Origin: Marine Group II euryarchaeote MED-G33
GTDB lineage: Archaea; Thermoplasmatota; Poseidoniia; Poseidoniales; Thalassarchaeaceae
Reading direction: 5' to 3'
NCBI GenBank assembly: GCA_949538655.1
Contig: CATISE010000005.1
Coordinates: forward strand, 1-6,056
Length of the DNA stretch: 6,056 bases
Position 1 is the first letter of the stretch. Each line of letters opens with the position of its first letter. The notes beneath the pieces are model-generated. The model did not search any database. It saw nothing but the letters and a program-made list of their open reading frames with translations, and was not told the origin of the DNA. The position numbers and the translations under genes are program-made. Below, piece by piece: positions 1 to 6,056 of this stretch.

Positions 1-57
1 AGCAAGAGAAACAGTCACCATCAGCAGAGCGATTAGCAAAACATCAGCATTCTTCAT
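1..57 (-). CDS. N-terminal fragment of an exported or membrane protein (signal peptide only)
   Basis: Only the first 19 codons are in the window; the gene continues past the left edge. Reading leftward from the ATG at 57-55 gives MKNADVLLIALLMVTVSLA. It has one lysine close to the start followed by a run of about 13 hydrophobic residues, the shape of a Sec signal peptide or a first membrane helix. The frame has no stop up to the edge. Upstream, AAGGAAAG-like bases (61-68) form at most a weak ribosome site, while a TATA-like ATAATA lies about 25 bases before the ATG, which would suit a leaderless or nearly leaderless archaeal transcript. The gene runs in the same direction as the upstream tRNA. 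The mature protein is not visible, so no function can be given. It could still be a chance open stretch, but the signal-peptide shape and promoter spacing argue against that. Confidence 0.6.
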   Translation of the reverse strand, partial: MKNADVLLIALLMVTVSLA

Positions 58-80
58 GCTCTTTCCTTGTCCAATCGTTG

Positions 81-86
81 TATTAT
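81..86 (-). promoter_or_regulatory. TATA-like box for the leftward signal-peptide gene
   Basis: On the minus strand this reads ATAATA, within AAGATAATAC. It lies about 25 bases upstream of the ATG at 57, the usual distance of an archaeal TATA box from a transcription start. That would place the start at or just before the ATG. The match to the consensus is loose and the call rests on position. Confidence 0.35.
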
Positions 87-101
87 CTTGACTACGTCAA
101 G
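87..101. repeat. Perfect inverted repeat upstream of the leftward gene (possible operator)
   Basis: CTTGAC-TAC-GTCAAG has 6-bp arms, perfectly complementary around a 3-base centre. It abuts the TATA-like box at 81-86 on its upstream side, where an archaeal TFB recognition element would lie. It is also 13 bases past the 3' end of the tRNA. Two readings are possible: a binding site for a dimeric regulator of the leftward gene, or a small hairpin in the tRNA trailer. It lacks a following T-run in the minus direction, so it is not a typical hairpin terminator. Confidence 0.4.
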
Positions 102-114
102 GACACTGTAAAAG

Positions 115-187
115 CGCCGTGTGCAGGGTTCGAACCTGCGACCTGTGGATTAACAGTCCACCGCTCCACCAGCTAAGCTAACACGGC
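115..187 (-). tRNA. tRNA-Asn (anticodon GTT)
   Basis: The 73-base minus-strand sequence folds into a complete cloverleaf. The acceptor stem GCCGTGT pairs perfectly with ACACGGC. The D stem is GCTT/GAGC with a GG-containing loop. The anticodon stem GTGGA/TCCAC encloses the loop CTGTTAA, giving anticodon GTT, which reads asparagine AAC/AAT. The variable loop has 5 bases, and the T stem GCAGG/CCTGC encloses TTCGAAC. The discriminator base is G, as is usual for Asn. No CCA is encoded: the next bases are CTTTTA, so CCA must be added by a nucleotidyltransferase. The T4 tract (110-113) may help end transcription. There is no intron in the anticodon loop. The gene is divergent from glyA. Confidence 0.96.
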
Positions 188-211
188 TTGCGAGTCGGCG
201 ACTTGGCTTCC

Positions 212-225
212 ATTCAAGAATGAAT
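212..225. repeat. Small inverted repeat in the tRNA/glyA divergent gap
   Basis: ATTCA-AGAA-TGAAT has perfect 5-bp arms and a 4-base centre. It is the only clearly AT-rich stretch in the 72-base gap between the divergent tRNA (5' end at 187) and glyA (start at 260), about 32 and 41 bases from them. It could overlap promoter elements for either gene, but it does not match an archaeal TATA box well. Short arms like these can occur by chance. Confidence 0.25.
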
Positions 226-259
226 CGGGTGGCTTCGGTTGAAATTACGGGGCTGCTCA

Positions 260-1612
260 ATGGTGAACACTAAGGGCGGTTTTGACTGGATTCAGGGTAT
301 GGGTGATGCCGGCGGCGCTTGGAAAGCCTCTCCAGAAAACCTTGCACATGCTGAGGCCGTTCTGTCCGCAACAGCTGCGAGCGGGGCGCTTTATCGAGAT
401 GGTCTCGGTATGATTGCCAGCGAGAACATCGTCAGTCCACGCGTGCAAGAAGTGATCACCAGTGATTTGCATGGACGCTATGCTGAGGGCCTGCCGGGTA
501 AGCGATACTACCAGGGTTGTGAGGGCTTTGACGATATTGAATCACTTGGAATCTCATTGGCCAGAGACGTATTCAATTGTAGTTTTGCAAACATCCAATC
601 CACCTCTGGAACAGTCTCCAACATTGGTGCACTCAAGGCGCTGGCCAAGCCGGGCGACAAAATCACGGCCATCTCGACAGCAGATGGTGGGCACATCTCT
701 CACGCACGAATGGGTGCTGTCGGCTTACGTGGTCTCGATTTGACGACCTATCCCTGGGATGTCGATCGGATGGAGCCAGATGTCGATGCGGCCTGTGCCA
801 TGATTCGAGAGGTTGAACCGACACTCGCACTGGTCGGCCAATCGGTTTTCTTGTTCCCAACCCCATTGAAAGAGATGGCAGACGCGGCCCACGAAGTCGG
901 TGCCAAAGTGATGTACGATGGGGCTCACGTTCTCGGTTTAATCGCAGGTGGCCAATTCCAAGACCCTCTGCGAGAAGGGGCAGACATCGTGACTGGTTCA
1001 AGCCACAAGACCTTCCCAGGGCCACAGGGTGGATTCATTTTGTCGAACAGTGATGACCAGAAATTCCATCGAAAATTGAACAGTGCTATTTTCCCCGGTG
1101 TCTGTTCATCCTACCACTTACACCATGTTGCAGGCAAAGTGATTGCATTGGCCGAGTTCGCAGAATATGGTGCGGCCTATGCTGAAGATATTGTCAGCAA
1201 TGCCAAGGCATTTGGCGCCGCAATGGCCGCTGAAGGATTCGATGTTCTTGCCGAGGGCCGAGGATATACCGCCTCCCACCAAATCTTGACCCGTCATGGT
1301 GAAACCGATTCAGGTGCGGGTGCAAAGGCTGCTCAGTTGCTTGAAGATGCAGGAATTATCACCAACATGAACATGCTACCAGGTGACACCAAGGCGATGA
1401 CACCAAGCGGTTTGCGATTGGGTGTTCAGGAACTCACTCGCGTGGGAATGGGCAACACACAGATGGAAGAGGTTGCCAAGTTGTATGCACGGGTATTGTT
1501 GAAGGGAGAAGATCCCAACTCCGTAAAAACCGATGTCGCCAGACTCAAGGGAGAATTCCAAACGATTCGTTACTGCTTCAATGAAGATGGAGTCAGTGGC
1601 TATCCTCTTTGA
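260..1612 (+). CDS. glyA: Serine hydroxymethyltransferase, archaeal type
   Basis: PLP enzyme that interconverts serine and glycine, passing the one-carbon unit to a tetrahydrofolate- or tetrahydromethanopterin-type carrier in the cytoplasm. The 450-residue product carries the family signatures in order: IASEN at 52-56 with the catalytic Glu, PGKRYYQGCE at 79-88, YDGAHVLGL at 219-227 with the cofactor-ring Asp, the PLP lysine K250 in SSHKTFPGPQGG, and SGLRLG at 383-388 with the Arg expected to bind the substrate carboxylate. It ends with EFQTIRYCF, resembling archaeal homologues. The Arg that follows the PLP lysine in bacterial enzymes (HKTLRGPRGG) is Gln here, which I recall from archaeal members. 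I chose the ATG at 260. A TTG at 239 would add only seven unconserved residues, and neither start has a good Shine-Dalgarno site. The gene is full length and intact; the carrier pterin cannot be told from sequence. Confidence 0.95.
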   Translation: MVNTKGGFDWIQGMGDAGGAWKASPENLAHAEAVLSATAASGALYRDGLGMIASENIVSPRVQEVITSDLHGRYAEGLPGKRYYQGCEGFDDIESLGISLARDVFNCSFANIQSTSGTVSNIGALKALAKPGDKITAISTADGGHISHARMGAVGLRGLDLTTYPWDVDRMEPDVDAACAMIREVEPTLALVGQSVFLFPTPLKEMADAAHEVGAKVMYDGAHVLGLIAGGQFQDPLREGADIVTGSSHKTFPGPQGGFILSNSDDQKFHRKLNSAIFPGVCSSYHLHHVAGKVIALAEFAEYGAAYAEDIVSNAKAFGAAMAAEGFDVLAEGRGYTASHQILTRHGETDSGAGAKAAQLLEDAGIITNMNMLPGDTKAMTPSGLRLGVQELTRVGMGNTQMEEVAKLYARVLLKGEDPNSVKTDVARLKGEFQTIRYCFNEDGVSGYPL

Positions 1613-1640
1613 AATGGCGTAGGATTATTGCTTCGATTTG

Positions 1641-1648
1641 ATTATATG
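1641..1648 (+). promoter_or_regulatory. TATA-like box for the six-helix membrane protein gene
   Basis: ATTATATG lies in the 65-base gap after glyA, centred about 33 bases before the ATG at 1678. This is where an archaeal TATA box would give a transcript with a leader of only a few bases. No Shine-Dalgarno-like purine run precedes the ATG (bases ATCGATAGTC), in keeping with a near-leaderless message. It suggests the gene has its own promoter rather than depending on read-through from glyA. Confidence 0.4.
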
Positions 1649-1677
1649 GCGTCTGCTGGCATCATGAATCGATAGTC

Positions 1678-2259
1678 ATGCAGATGTCACCATTTGAATT
1701 CATCACAATTTTCTGTTCTTTGATTCTTGGTTTGGCCCTTACCCATATTTTTGGTGCCGTGTCAGATTTGTACGAAATTCGAGATCGCGTCAAGGCCTAT
1801 TGGCTCAATTCGCTTTGGGTCGTCACTGTAGTCATGTGGTCTATTTTCACATGGTGGGGCCTGTGGAATCTTTCCATTGATCGAATCGAATGGAGTTATG
1901 CACAATACTGGTTCCTTGTGACGAATCTAGCTTCGATTTATTTCTTCACAACCCTTGTGTTACCCAAAGCAACTGACGAGGGAGTCATCGATTTAGAGAC
2001 TCACTATTTTTCGGTGCACAAGGCGTTCTTCTCGATCGTTGCCTTCTCTCTCTTCAGCTCGGCTGCCGTCAACTATTCACTATTCGGAGAACCTCTGATT
2101 GGTCCAATGACAATCATGCCATCCATTGTAGGATGTGCTGCATTGGGTGCTGTATTTTCTGAATCCAGAACTTATCACAAGGCCATTGGGGTGTTCATGT
2201 TTGTCATGTTCATTGCATTCCAATTAACAGATAATACCGTGATTTCCTACACACTGTGA
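1678..2259 (+). CDS. Six-helix integral membrane protein of unknown function
   Basis: The 193-residue product is strongly hydrophobic, with about six predicted membrane segments at roughly 5-27, 44-63, 76-96, 112-133, 144-161 and 167-184. The N-terminus (SPFEFITIFCSLILGLALTH) resembles small uncharacterised membrane proteins seen in many bacteria that begin with a similar 'PFEF...ILGLALTH' helix; I recognise the style but no named family. The first loop is charged (YEIRDRVKAYW), the second helix is rich in Trp (WWGLW), and the third loop is acidic. There is no signal peptide beyond the first helix, no Cys pair, no metal-binding cluster and no ATPase motif. The start is the ATG at 1678; the ATG at 1684 is an alternative. 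It follows glyA by 65 bases and its stop is 14 bases from the stop of the convergent large gene. A transporter, sensor or structural membrane role cannot be decided. Confidence 0.8.
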   Translation: MQMSPFEFITIFCSLILGLALTHIFGAVSDLYEIRDRVKAYWLNSLWVVTVVMWSIFTWWGLWNLSIDRIEWSYAQYWFLVTNLASIYFFTTLVLPKATDEGVIDLETHYFSVHKAFFSIVAFSLFSSAAVNYSLFGEPLIGPMTIMPSIVGCAALGAVFSESRTYHKAIGVFMFVMFIAFQLTDNTVISYTL

Positions 2260-2273
2260 GTAAATCCGATTGG

Positions 2274-5200
2274 CTAGTTTTTGTCCCACATGGATCCTTC
2301 ACCACGCATCTTGCGACGTTCGGCATCAAGGAAGCTCTCACTTCGTTTCCGGCCAAATAGTCCGAAGATTAGCAGCAGACCAATCACACCCGTTCCTGTG
2401 GCGTAAATGTCGAAGTTGCTATCACCATCTTCAGCATCATCTTGTGTCGATGAAGCACCATTGTCCCCGCCATCGTCGTCAGGTGAAATGTAGATTTTGC
2501 GTTCAAGTTGAACGGTTTGATCAGTTGAATCAGTGATCGTCAATCGGACAGTGAATTCACTCATTTTCCCATATTCATGCAATACAGTTTCTCCAGTACC
2601 ATCAGTTCCGTCACCGAAGTCCCATGCGAAGGTGTAAGGTTGCTCCCCTCCACTTGCAACGGCAGTGAATTCGAATGTCGCCACCATTCCCTTTGTGGTC
2701 GGCTCTAATTGCCCAGAATCTGTGAAATAACCTCCAAGTTCGTCCGTTTCAGGTACTCCTGATGCCACGATTGCGATATTCTCTTGAAGCATGACACCAT
2801 CTTCATCTGTAACCTGTAAAACAACGGAAAAGATTCCAGCAGCAAACGTATGTTCCACAAACTGAACAGAGGAGGTTTCACCATCACCAAAGTTCCAATT
2901 GAGGTCATAGAGGGGATTTCCTCCAGAAATTTCAGCATCAAAAGAAATGGTCAGAGGTGCATCACCTGTGGTTCGGTTTGCCTTGATTTCCACGCTAAAT
3001 TCAGGGTAGATACATACCCCCTCATCAGTGGAATCTCCATTGAAATTTATCGCATCTTTGTCAGAACAACCGACGACTTCGAGATGGTCAAACACACCAT
3101 CGCCATCTGTGTCATCAAACTTACATGAACCGTCATCATCGGTCGCATTCTCATCAAAGTTGGATGCGTTAAAGTCGGTACAACCTTCGATTTCCAGATG
3201 GTCGTGAATACCATCCCCATCGGCATCAAGGAACACGCATGAACCATCATCATCGGTTGCATTTTCGTCGAAGTTGGACGCATTTGTGTCCATACAACCT
3301 TCAACTTCAAGATGATCAAACACACCATCGCCATCGCTATCAGGGAATTCGCATGACCCGTCATCTACGGTTGCATTCTGATTGTAGTTTGTCGCATTTT
3401 GATCGATACAACCACTGATGATAGGTTCGATGGTCACCTCCGGACTCTCACCGATTGTAAATGTCCATGTTTCAACCCAAACCTCGACATTGGTCAGTTC
3501 ACCATCGTCATTGGAATCCACTCGATACAACCATCCGGCTACAGTATAATTGGTATTGTTAACCAGATAAATGTCGAAGGTGGCCAAGTTGAATGTTCTG
3601 CTCTGAATGTTCGCAAGGCCTTCTCCAAGGATCTTGTTTTCTTGATCAATCACATCACCTTCGTAGAACGACCATTTGAGACGATATGAAGCCCCGTTTT
3701 CGGTATGGATTTTAGCGATGGAAATGGATACATTTTCGGCCAAGGACTCGTTTCCAAATACATCGTAATGAGTCTGTTCTGGATTTGCTATAATTTCGGT
3801 AGACGCAGGGTCGCTATTGTTGGCCACATCACCCCAGCCAAATGTATCGTTGCCATTTGCAATGATCCAATCTGGCTCCCCAGTAGCGATTCTCACGGCA
3901 CAGTGAACCGTATAGGGGCCATCTTGAGGGGGCGTCCAAGTTCTTTCGACTCGGAAGGTGGTTTCTGAATCTTCAGGCTCAATATTTCCAATGAAAGTTT
4001 CATGCTTGTAGTCGGGGTCTACACGAGTAAACCAAATTTCGTATTCATATTCGTCATTGGCCGTTACATTGTCGAAATCAACCTCAACTTCAACATGATT
4101 TGCTTGGCTGTTTACTGTCGCATTGATGTATAATCCAACCACTCCTAAAATCACAGCATATTCACAATCCCCATTTGAAAATACAGCGTTTGGGTCATAA
4201 TTTTCCGCAACAGGGTCAAGACATCCAACTGTGGGGTTGCTCGGTTCCGTGAAGGTCCAAGTGATTCCAGGTATCCACGGGTTCGAATCTTGAGCATCAT
4301 ATGCTCCGGCATCAAGGACATCCAAATCCGAATATGCAAACGGCCTGAAATCTCGATTGTCCGGATCGACCAGCATCGAAGTCACGTTCGATTGAGAACT
4401 TCCATTGACGTAACCATTCCAATTGAAACCATACGTTCCTACTTGCAATGGATGTGCATCCCAATCTTGCGAACGGTGAGCAGCGATTGAATCCGCTGCA
4501 TTGTTCCTAATGGATGAGTTTTCATTTCCGATTTCATTTTCATGTAATACAATGATGTGATTTTTACCACGGTCATCCCACAGTACAGTATTGTTGTGCG
4601 CATTGTGGTAATCGCCTTTGACCATGATTGCTCCACTCACATTCCACAATACATTGTGGTGCACAGTTGCATTTCGTCCAGTGTTTGTTCCACCAATTGG
4701 GCCATCCATTCGGATTCCATATTTGCCAGTGTCATGAATCCAATTGTATCCAATATCCGCATCTTGTTGTTCGTTTTGCATCATTTGAACAACCGCACCA
4801 TCGGTTTGCAAAAGGCCAGTATTCCAGACATCATTGTACATCACACTCGGTGCATCTCCAATCGAGAGTGTTGCAGATGCTCCCGTCCGATGGATTGTAC
4901 TGTTGGTGAATGAGTTGTCCTTTCCACCATCGTAAATCGTGACCATCAAACCGGGGGTGTCACTCACCGACCAGTCGATGTGATGGAAGTAAGAATTGTT
5001 GATTGTATTGTTGTGAGATTGTAGTGCCGCTCCATGAAATTCGATTGCAGTCCCATCAGTGTACAGAATTGCGGTGTTTTCAACCAACGAATAACTGCAG
5101 TGATCAAACCTTGTGACCCAGCGCTCATCCGTCACTTCACCCGCGATATTCAATCCGCGTTTTGATGTGCTCGGATATCGCATCATCGAATCCTCGATTG

Positions 5201-6056
5201 AGCACCCAACACAGTCGTCAAACCTCGCAGTAGTGCCGAAGAATTCCAAATTCTCGAGGGCGACATCATCTGAATTCGTCACCGTAAATGCATATGGTTG
5301 CGTTTTAACACGCAGGTCCAAATCATTCGCATCTTGGTTTGCCGGTGTCTTGTAGTGCAGCCTTTGATTGGTATCATTGTACCACCACTCACCATCTACA
5401 TCGATTAGATCTCTTTTACCTTCAAGGAAGTAAGCATGGTGCTTTGTTTTCCATTCATCAGTTAGATCAAATCCAATGGTTTCGTTACTTGAATTCCAAC
5501 TTGTGATCTCCCTGCTGAATGATCGGAATGAAGCCACATTTAGGATTGCAATGGCACCTACTGGGTCGATTCCACTTGCCAGCAATCCACCATGCGCCCC
5601 TGTTACTCCTCCCGCATCTGTCAACCAGCCGTTGGTGTATGCATTGTTTGAATTGGTGATTGTTCCATGGCTCCAATTGTGGCTGCGGTTGAATACAGTC
5701 CCATCCTCAAAATTGGCATTTGGCCAACGGGCTGGAACCTGCTCTAAGTGGTCCAAGAAAAGTTGCCAACCATGCTCAGGAAGGTCGACATATTGGATTC
5801 CATCTAAGGCAGTATGCCAAGTTTCATTGAAATCCTCAGTGATACTTTTTGTGCCATCGATGACAACTCGCTCACCCGTAGCAGCACGGATGGTTAGACC
5901 ATCCAGGTTGTCTACCGTCACATTCTCATGATACACACCTGCGTGTATGACAATTTCATCATTTGCAGATGCATTTTGGATCGCACCGCCGATGGTGGCC
6001 TTGGGACAATTAGACGTCCCGTTCCACGTGTCACTACCATTCAGTACATCGACATG
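2274..6056 (-). CDS. Giant cell-surface protein: beta-helix, Ig-like, Cys/EF-hand repeats, two PKD domains, C-terminal anchor (5' end missing)
   Basis: The frame is open to the right edge, so the start and signal peptide are missing; 1260 residues are visible, numbered here from the edge. The GTG at 5936 is internal, because the 40 residues before it already form a beta-helix lead-in (PKATIGGAIQNASANDEIVI, then GVYHENVTV). Residues 1-597 are a right-handed parallel beta-helix. They include GEWWYNDTNQRLHYKTP (222-238), NWIHDTGKYGIRMDG (438-452) and a closing AGAYDA...PWIPG. This pattern is seen in carbohydrate-active beta-helix proteins such as GH141-like ones. Next come a single Cys module (611-632), two beta-sandwich-like regions (about 635-740 and 765-870), tandem 38-residue Cys/EF-hand repeats (882-1018), PKD domains (1021-1099 with WNFGDG, 1118-1192 with WDFGDG), a Ser/Asp/Gly linker, one membrane helix (1217-1234) and a basic cytoplasmic tail. 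About thirty N-x-S/T sequons suggest heavy N-glycosylation. The enzyme activity is inferred, not shown; a purely adhesive role is the alternative. Confidence 0.9.
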   Translation of the reverse strand, partial: HVDVLNGSDTWNGTSNCPKATIGGAIQNASANDEIVIHAGVYHENVTVDNLDGLTIRAATGERVVIDGTKSITEDFNETWHTALDGIQYVDLPEHGWQLFLDHLEQVPARWPNANFEDGTVFNRSHNWSHGTITNSNNAYTNGWLTDAGGVTGAHGGLLASGIDPVGAIAILNVASFRSFSREITSWNSSNETIGFDLTDEWKTKHHAYFLEGKRDLIDVDGEWWYNDTNQRLHYKTPANQDANDLDLRVKTQPYAFTVTNSDDVALENLEFFGTTARFDDCVGCSIEDSMMRYPSTSKRGLNIAGEVTDERWVTRFDHCSYSLVENTAILYTDGTAIEFHGAALQSHNNTINNSYFHHIDWSVSDTPGLMVTIYDGGKDNSFTNSTIHRTGASATLSIGDAPSVMYNDVWNTGLLQTDGAVVQMMQNEQQDADIGYNWIHDTGKYGIRMDGPIGGTNTGRNATVHHNVLWNVSGAIMVKGDYHNAHNNTVLWDDRGKNHIIVLHENEIGNENSSIRNNAADSIAAHRSQDWDAHPLQVGTYGFNWNGYVNGSSQSNVTSMLVDPDNRDFRPFAYSDLDVLDAGAYDAQDSNPWIPGITWTFTEPSNPTVGCLDPVAENYDPNAVFSNGDCEYAVILGVVGLYINATVNSQANHVEVEVDFDNVTANDEYEYEIWFTRVDPDYKHETFIGNIEPEDSETTFRVERTWTPPQDGPYTVHCAVRIATGEPDWIIANGNDTFGWGDVANNSDPASTEIIANPEQTHYDVFGNESLAENVSISIAKIHTENGASYRLKWSFYEGDVIDQENKILGEGLANIQSRTFNLATFDIYLVNNTNYTVAGWLYRVDSNDDGELTNVEVWVETWTFTIGESPEVTIEPIISGCIDQNATNYNQNATVDDGSCEFPDSDGDGVFDHLEVEGCMDTNASNFDENATDDDGSCVFLDADGDGIHDHLEIEGCTDFNASNFDENATDDDGSCKFDDTDGDGVFDHLEVVGCSDKDAINFNGDSTDEGVCIYPEFSVEIKANRTTGDAPLTISFDAEISGGNPLYDLNWNFGDGETSSVQFVEHTFAAGIFSVVLQVTDEDGVMLQENIAIVASGVPETDELGGYFTDSGQLEPTTKGMVATFEFTAVASGGEQPYTFAWDFGDGTDGTGETVLHEYGKMSEFTVRLTITDSTDQTVQLERKIYISPDDDGGDNGASSTQDDAEDGDSNFDIYATGTGVIGLLLIFGLFGRKRSESFLDAERRKMRGEGSMWDKN
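3000..3413 (-). repeat. Tandem 114-bp coding repeats (three full units and one partial)
   Basis: Units begin at 3413, 3299, 3185 and 3071 on the minus strand, exactly 114 bp (38 codons) apart. Each starts with GC-x-D, continues as NA(T/S)N(Y/F)-x-x-NAT-x-DDGSC, and ends with an EF-hand-like loop DxDGDGxxDHLE. The fourth unit keeps only the Cys part, in degenerate form (DEGVC), before running into the first PKD domain. The three full EF-type loops (3306-3341, 3192-3227, 3078-3113) have D at 1, 3, 5 and 9, G at 6 and E at 12, so each could bind calcium. The two Cys in each unit probably form a disulfide outside the cell. Units 2 and 3 are the most alike. Confidence 0.92.
3483..3518 (-). other. 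EF-hand-like calcium loop inside the second beta-sandwich region
   Basis: The 12-residue stretch DSNDDGELTNVE (residues 847-858 of the visible protein) fits a canonical EF-hand loop: Asp at 1, Asn at 3, Asp at 5, Gly at 6, a hydrophobic residue at 8, Thr at 9 and Glu at 12. It lies outside the tandem repeats, in the loop-rich end of the second beta-sandwich-like region, shortly before the repeats begin. Calcium binding is inferred from the motif. Confidence 0.6.
4164..4226 (-). other. Isolated Cys module at the end of the beta-helix
   Basis: GCLDPVAENYDPNAVFSNGDC is a single copy of the Cys-pair half of the tandem repeats, without the EF-hand-like half. It lies about 250 residues before the tandem set, directly after the beta-helix closing segment (PWIPG) and before the first beta-sandwich region. 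This closely matches the 'GCTDPxAxNYxPxAxxxDGSC' motif common in exported proteins of marine Bacteroidota. It probably acts as a disulfide-closed linker between domains. Confidence 0.75.

Noticed and set aside
193..203. AGTC-GGC-GACT inverted repeat just upstream of the tRNA.
   Set aside because: With 4-bp arms it is expected by chance and has no match to a known element.
239..259. TTG at 239 as the start of glyA.
   Set aside because: It would add seven residues not expected in the family and has no supporting ribosome site; the ATG at 260 is simpler. An N-terminal proteome or RNA start map would settle it.
663..1025. 120-codon minus-strand open frame opposite glyA.
   Set aside because: It lies wholly inside the well-supported glyA frame and encodes an Arg/His/Pro-rich sequence with no recognisable domain. 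It is a codon-bias shadow.
2260..2273. Bidirectional terminator between the convergent genes.
   Set aside because: The 14-bp gap has neither a hairpin nor a T-run; termination must occur elsewhere or within the coding ends.
3000..3413. CRISPR array or non-coding tandem repeat.
   Set aside because: The 114-bp period is a whole number of codons, the repeats are continuous with no unique spacers, and they encode a conserved protein module.
5476..5931. 151-codon plus-strand open frame opposite the beta-helix.
   Set aside because: It is fully antisense to a clearly real domain, has no domain or promoter of its own, and looks like a composition shadow. The same applies to the plus-strand frames near 2270-2536 and 4557-4913.
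5934..5936. GTG at 5936 as the start of the large minus-strand gene.
   Set aside because: The same frame is open through 6056, and its 40 extra residues (with PKATIGGAIQNA) form the usual lead-in of the beta-helix. The gene is cut by the window edge, not started there.

Overview
The window most likely comes from a planktonic archaeon of the Marine Group II (Poseidoniales, Thermoplasmatota) type. The pointers are an archaeal-style serine hydroxymethyltransferase, a tRNA gene without an encoded CCA end, TATA-like boxes about 25 to 35 bases upstream of start codons that have weak or no Shine-Dalgarno sites, and a very large, sequon-rich, C-terminally anchored surface protein built from a beta-helix, PKD domains and Cys/EF-hand repeats. 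The lineage is inferred from style; no marker gene in the window fixes it.

Layout. Positions 1-57 (minus) hold only the first 19 codons of a gene, and these read as a signal peptide. Its short upstream gap (58-114) contains a perfect 6-bp inverted repeat beside a TATA-like stretch. A complete tRNA-Asn(GTT) lies at 115-187 (minus). Divergent from it, at 260-1612 (plus), is glyA, serine hydroxymethyltransferase. A six-helix membrane protein of unknown function follows at 1678-2259 (plus) with its own TATA-like box. It converges, with a 14-bp gap, on a very long minus-strand gene that fills 2274-6056 and runs off the right edge.

The long gene encodes at least 1260 residues. In order these are a right-handed parallel beta-helix of a kind often found in carbohydrate-active proteins, a single Cys-pair module, two beta-sandwich-like regions (the second carrying an EF-hand-like loop), three and a half tandem 38-residue repeats that each combine a Cys pair with an EF-hand-like loop, two PKD domains, an acidic linker, one membrane helix and a short cytoplasmic tail. 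It looks like a calcium-stabilised, disulfide-rich, glycosylated cell-surface protein that holds a glycan-binding or glycan-cleaving domain outside the cell.

The genes do not form an obvious pathway. glyA and the tRNA are housekeeping genes, and the two flanking minus-strand genes both appear to encode exported proteins. I see no CRISPR array, insertion sequence, integrase or phage gene, and nothing that demands an entirely new system. The most interesting content is the modular surface protein and its repeats.
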